From assembly GCA_900551465.1 (NCBI GenBank), contig URWL01000077.1, positions 1 to 7,681 of the forward strand: a stretch of DNA of 7,681 bases, read 5' to 3'. This document shows positions 5,949-7,681 of this stretch, in pieces. The stretch comes from an uncultured Blautia sp. Lineage in GTDB: Bacteria; Bacillota; Clostridia; Lachnospirales; Lachnospiraceae. A program made the translations under genes and the position numbers. A model generated the notes under the pieces. It made no database searches, was not told where the DNA came from, and saw nothing but the letters and a program-made list of their open reading frames with translations. Position 1 is the stretch's first letter, and each line of letters begins with the position of its first letter.

Positions 5949-5970
5949 GTTCATTACTTGTGTAATTAAC
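5949..5970. promoter_or_regulatory. Inverted-repeat operator candidate for the GntR/YtrA repressor
   Basis: Arms GTTCATTAC (5949-5957) and GTAATTAAC (5962-5970) are complementary at 8 of 9 positions around a TTGT centre. The outer GT...AC ends fit the general GntR operator pattern. It overlaps the last two bases of the -10 and spans the predicted start near 5962, an ideal place to block transcription. Confidence 0.65.
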
Positions 5971-5997
5971 CATATCACCAATGTTGTTATTTGTCAA
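5969..5997 (-). promoter_or_regulatory. Promoter of the GntR-ABC transporter operon
   Basis: Read leftward, a perfect TTGACA (-35, 5997-5992) is followed after 17 bases by TATGGT (-10, 5974-5969). A TG one base upstream of the -10 makes an extended -10. The start is predicted near 5962, leaving a leader of about 54 bases before the GTG. The -10 matches consensus at four of six positions, consistent with a regulated promoter. Confidence 0.72.
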
Positions 5998-6008
5998 TAC
6001 TGATAAAT

Positions 6009-6064
6009 AAAAAACAGAGCTGATGCTCCGGCAGATAATCTGTCTGCCTTTGCTTCAGCCCTGT
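6009..6064 (-). terminator. Long Rho-independent terminator of the two-component system operon
   Basis: Arms 6014-6026 and 6052-6064 pair with two mismatches. After a 3x3 internal loop, GGCAGA (6030-6035) pairs with TCTGCC (6043-6048) around a seven-base loop. Read leftward, the stem ends in TTTTTT (6014-6009; the first T is also in the stem) and then ATTTA. It starts 40 bases after the kinase stop codon. The stretch 5909-6103 without a gene holds this terminator, the GntR-operon promoter and the operator. Confidence 0.8.
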
Positions 6065-6103
6065 AATTCTGATTTGCCACTGGTTATTCTGTTTCAAAAA
6101 GCT

Positions 6104-7039
6104 TCACCTGCGTAAAAACACGCTGAACACATTACCTTTCTCCGAATCATATTCCCCTTTCATATATCCCCTCTGGCCATTTACAATTTCACGGGCAAGA
6201 TACAGACCAAGCCCTACGCCTTCCTGCTCTGCGGCATTTTTTCCCCGGTAAAACCTCTGAAAGACTCTGGCAAATTCTTCCCTTTCCACCTTTGTCCCCT
6301 GACTGCATACGTTGATCCGGATATACATCTCGTATTCCAGAAACTCTACAAGGATCCTGCTTTCCGGAACACTGTACTTCACTGCATTATCCAGAAGGTT
6401 AAAAAACACCTCTTCCGTCCATTTTCTGTCCAGACAGGCTTTCAGATCCTGCCGTCCCTCCAGACAGATATCGTTTCCGTGCTGCTCTGCCTTTAACGAT
6501 ATCTGATCCACAGCAGACAAAACCACCGGAAGTACCGGCTGCAGTTCCGGATTCAGGGAGATGATCCCTGTCTCCAGCCGTGAAATTTTTGCAAATCCTT
6601 CTCCCAGCCAGCTCAGTTTCCTGGCCTGCCTCTCCAGATTATCTGCAAAATGCCGGCGTTCTTCTGTTGTCAGGGAATCTTCCTTTAAAAACTCACTGTA
6701 CATTTTAATATTGGCAATGGGCGTATTGATCTGATGCACCAGATCGCTGACAGAGCGGCTGATCTGATCCCTCAGCTCCTTTTCTCTCTGCTCCTGAGCC
6801 CTGTGGATATCATAGAGACGCCCTGCCCGGGTCTGAAATTTACCCAGCAGGGTATCTTCATTCTCTGAAAAGCACTTTACTTCCCGTCCCAGAATCAGCT
6901 GCTCCAGCATGTCATCCACCTGAATCATGGTTCTGTCGGCAAATTTCTCCATTCTTCTGTATCGCAGCAATACCAGCGCAAGGACAGCCATCAGTATAAC
7001 GATTACCGCAAGCAGAAATACGGTCATCCCCCGGCTCAT
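6104..7039 (-). CDS. Sensor histidine kinase with a single membrane helix
   Basis: Membrane-anchored kinase that autophosphorylates on His and passes the phosphate to the response regulator encoded just upstream. Numbered from the chosen start (311 residues), one hydrophobic helix spans about 6-26, followed by RYRR, so nearly all of the protein is cytoplasmic and there is no extracellular sensor domain. The phosphoacceptor is in SDLVHQINTP (H102), the N box is FFNLLDNAVKYS (N214, N218), an FQRFYRG box lies near 260-266, and the G2 box GVGLGL is at 274-279. The G1 box is degenerate: CSQGTK replaces the usual DxGxG. The start at 7039 overlaps the regulator stop as ATGA, with GGAG 9 bases upstream. 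A longer frame from ATG 7054 (316 residues) has a poorer site but is possible. Signal unknown. Confidence 0.92.
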   Translation of the reverse strand: MSRGMTVFLLAVIVILMAVLALVLLRYRRMEKFADRTMIQVDDMLEQLILGREVKCFSENEDTLLGKFQTRAGRLYDIHRAQEQREKELRDQISRSVSDLVHQINTPIANIKMYSEFLKEDSLTTEERRHFADNLERQARKLSWLGEGFAKISRLETGIISLNPELQPVLPVVLSAVDQISLKAEQHGNDICLEGRQDLKACLDRKWTEEVFFNLLDNAVKYSVPESRILVEFLEYEMYIRINVCSQGTKVEREEFARVFQRFYRGKNAAEQEGVGLGLYLAREIVNGQRGYMKGEYDSEKGNVFSVFLRR

Positions 7040-7681
7040 GTCCGGTCGCTCCATTTGTAGCCAATTCCAAAAACCGTCCTGATATATCCCTGCTCCCGGG
7101 AATCCTCTTCTATTTTTCCTCTCAGTCTCCCCACATTTACGTTCAGGGTTTTTTCATCCACATAGTTCTCATAAGTATCCCACACCATATCCAGCAGCTG
7201 CTCTCTTGTCAGCACCTGATTCCGGTGGGTCAGAAAGGCTTCCAGAAGGCGTATTTCCGTGGCAGTCAGCTTTACCTCCTGCCCCTGCTTTTTCAGTTGT
7301 TTTCCATCAAAATCATATATCAGCTCACCACAATGATAAAACCGGCTGTCTGTATTTTCCGAACGCTTCAGCAGCGCTTCGATCCTCCGAAGCAGAACCG
7401 CCATAGAAAACGGCTTTGTCACATAATCGTCGCAGCCTGAGTCAAATCCTTTCAGCATATCTGCTTCTGTATCCCGGGCAGTCAGAAACAATGCCGGAAC
7501 CGGATCGTTCTGCCGGACGTCTTTCAAAAACGCTCTTCCATCTCCATCCGGCAGGTTGATATCCAGTATCATAAGATTTACAGGCTGATTCAGATATTCC
7601 GACGCTTTCTTTATGTTTTTTGCACAGTATACCAGGTATCCTTTTTTTCGCAGGGCATAGGCAATACCCTCATTTAACATT
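7036..7681 (-). CDS. OmpR/PhoB-family response regulator (N-terminus outside window)
   Basis: DNA-binding response regulator paired with the following kinase. The visible 214 residues contain most of a receiver domain: phosphoacceptor Asp in LMILDINLPDG (residue 40 of the visible part), Thr in LTARD (67) and Lys in VTKPF (89). A winged-helix effector domain follows (LTATEIRLLEAFLTHRNQVLTREQLLDMVW, VNVGRLRGKIEED, IRTVFGIGYKW). The acidic Asp pair that normally sits about 10-12 residues before MLNEGIAYALRKKGY is missing. The Met at 7678-7680 is therefore internal and the gene continues past the right edge. The stop overlaps the kinase start by 4 bases. The operon promoter is outside the window. 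Target genes cannot be deduced; the neighbouring GntR-ABC operon is separated by a terminator and has its own promoter. Confidence 0.95.
   Translation of the reverse strand, partial: MLNEGIAYALRKKGYLVYCAKNIKKASEYLNQPVNLMILDINLPDGDGRAFLKDVRQNDPVPALFLTARDTEADMLKGFDSGCDDYVTKPFSMAVLLRRIEALLKRSENTDSRFYHCGELIYDFDGKQLKKQGQEVKLTATEIRLLEAFLTHRNQVLTREQLLDMVWDTYENYVDEKTLNVNVGRLRGKIEEDSREQGYIRTVFGIGYKWSDRT

Noticed and set aside
5962..5970. GTAATTAAC as a separate short operator
   Set aside because: It is imperfectly symmetric by itself and is better explained as one arm of the 22-bp inverted repeat at 5949-5970.
7678..7680. ATG at the right edge as the true start of the response regulator
   Set aside because: Starting there would remove the first beta strand and the conserved acidic pair of the receiver domain; the gene more likely continues outside the window.

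Overview
The window looks like a chromosomal segment from an anaerobic Firmicute, most likely a Lachnospiraceae-type Clostridia. Three things support this: a large SRP RNA with an Alu domain (Bacillus/Clostridium type), an oxygen-sensitive NrdG2-like radical SAM activase, and a Glu/Lys-rich protein whose two ends resemble a family I associate with Lachnospiraceae. The genus assignment is inference. I saw no mobile element, CRISPR array, tRNA or phage gene.

Left part (1-1350): the 3' portion of the SRP RNA runs rightward into the window and ends at a hairpin terminator. It converges on a leftward tadA-yqeY operon (tRNA adenosine deaminase, then a GatB/YqeY-domain protein), which ends at its own strong hairpin. 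The tadA promoter shares its -35 region, back to back, with the promoter of the rightward gene that follows.

Middle (1350-3235): an nrdG2-like anaerobic ribonucleotide reductase activase reads rightward. Its last 27 bases overlap, tail to tail, the end of a leftward gene. That gene encodes a 366-residue protein with two globular ends joined by a charged linker holding four 42-bp tandem repeats. It starts with TTG behind a perfect AGGAGG.

Right part (3235-5997): a compact leftward operon encodes a YtrA-type GntR repressor, an ABC ATPase and two six-helix membrane subunits that look like diverged paralogues. The operon has a good promoter (TTGACA, 17 bp, TATGGT with an upstream TG). A 22-bp inverted repeat lies across the predicted transcription start and is the best candidate for the autorepressor operator. 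The likely logic is that an inducer, perhaps a cell-envelope stress or antibiotic, relieves GntR repression and raises the exporter. The substrate cannot be read from the sequence.

Right edge (6005-7681): a leftward two-component system encodes an OmpR-type response regulator, cut by the window end, and a one-helix histidine kinase with a degenerate G1 box. It ends in a long terminator about a dozen bases before the -35 of the GntR operon, so the two units are packed tightly but appear transcriptionally separate.

Most of the content is ordinary core and accessory Firmicutes biology. The best candidates for something under-described are the repeat-linker protein, the shared-35 divergent promoter, the GntR operator with its nested start region, and the altered ATP-lid motif in the kinase.
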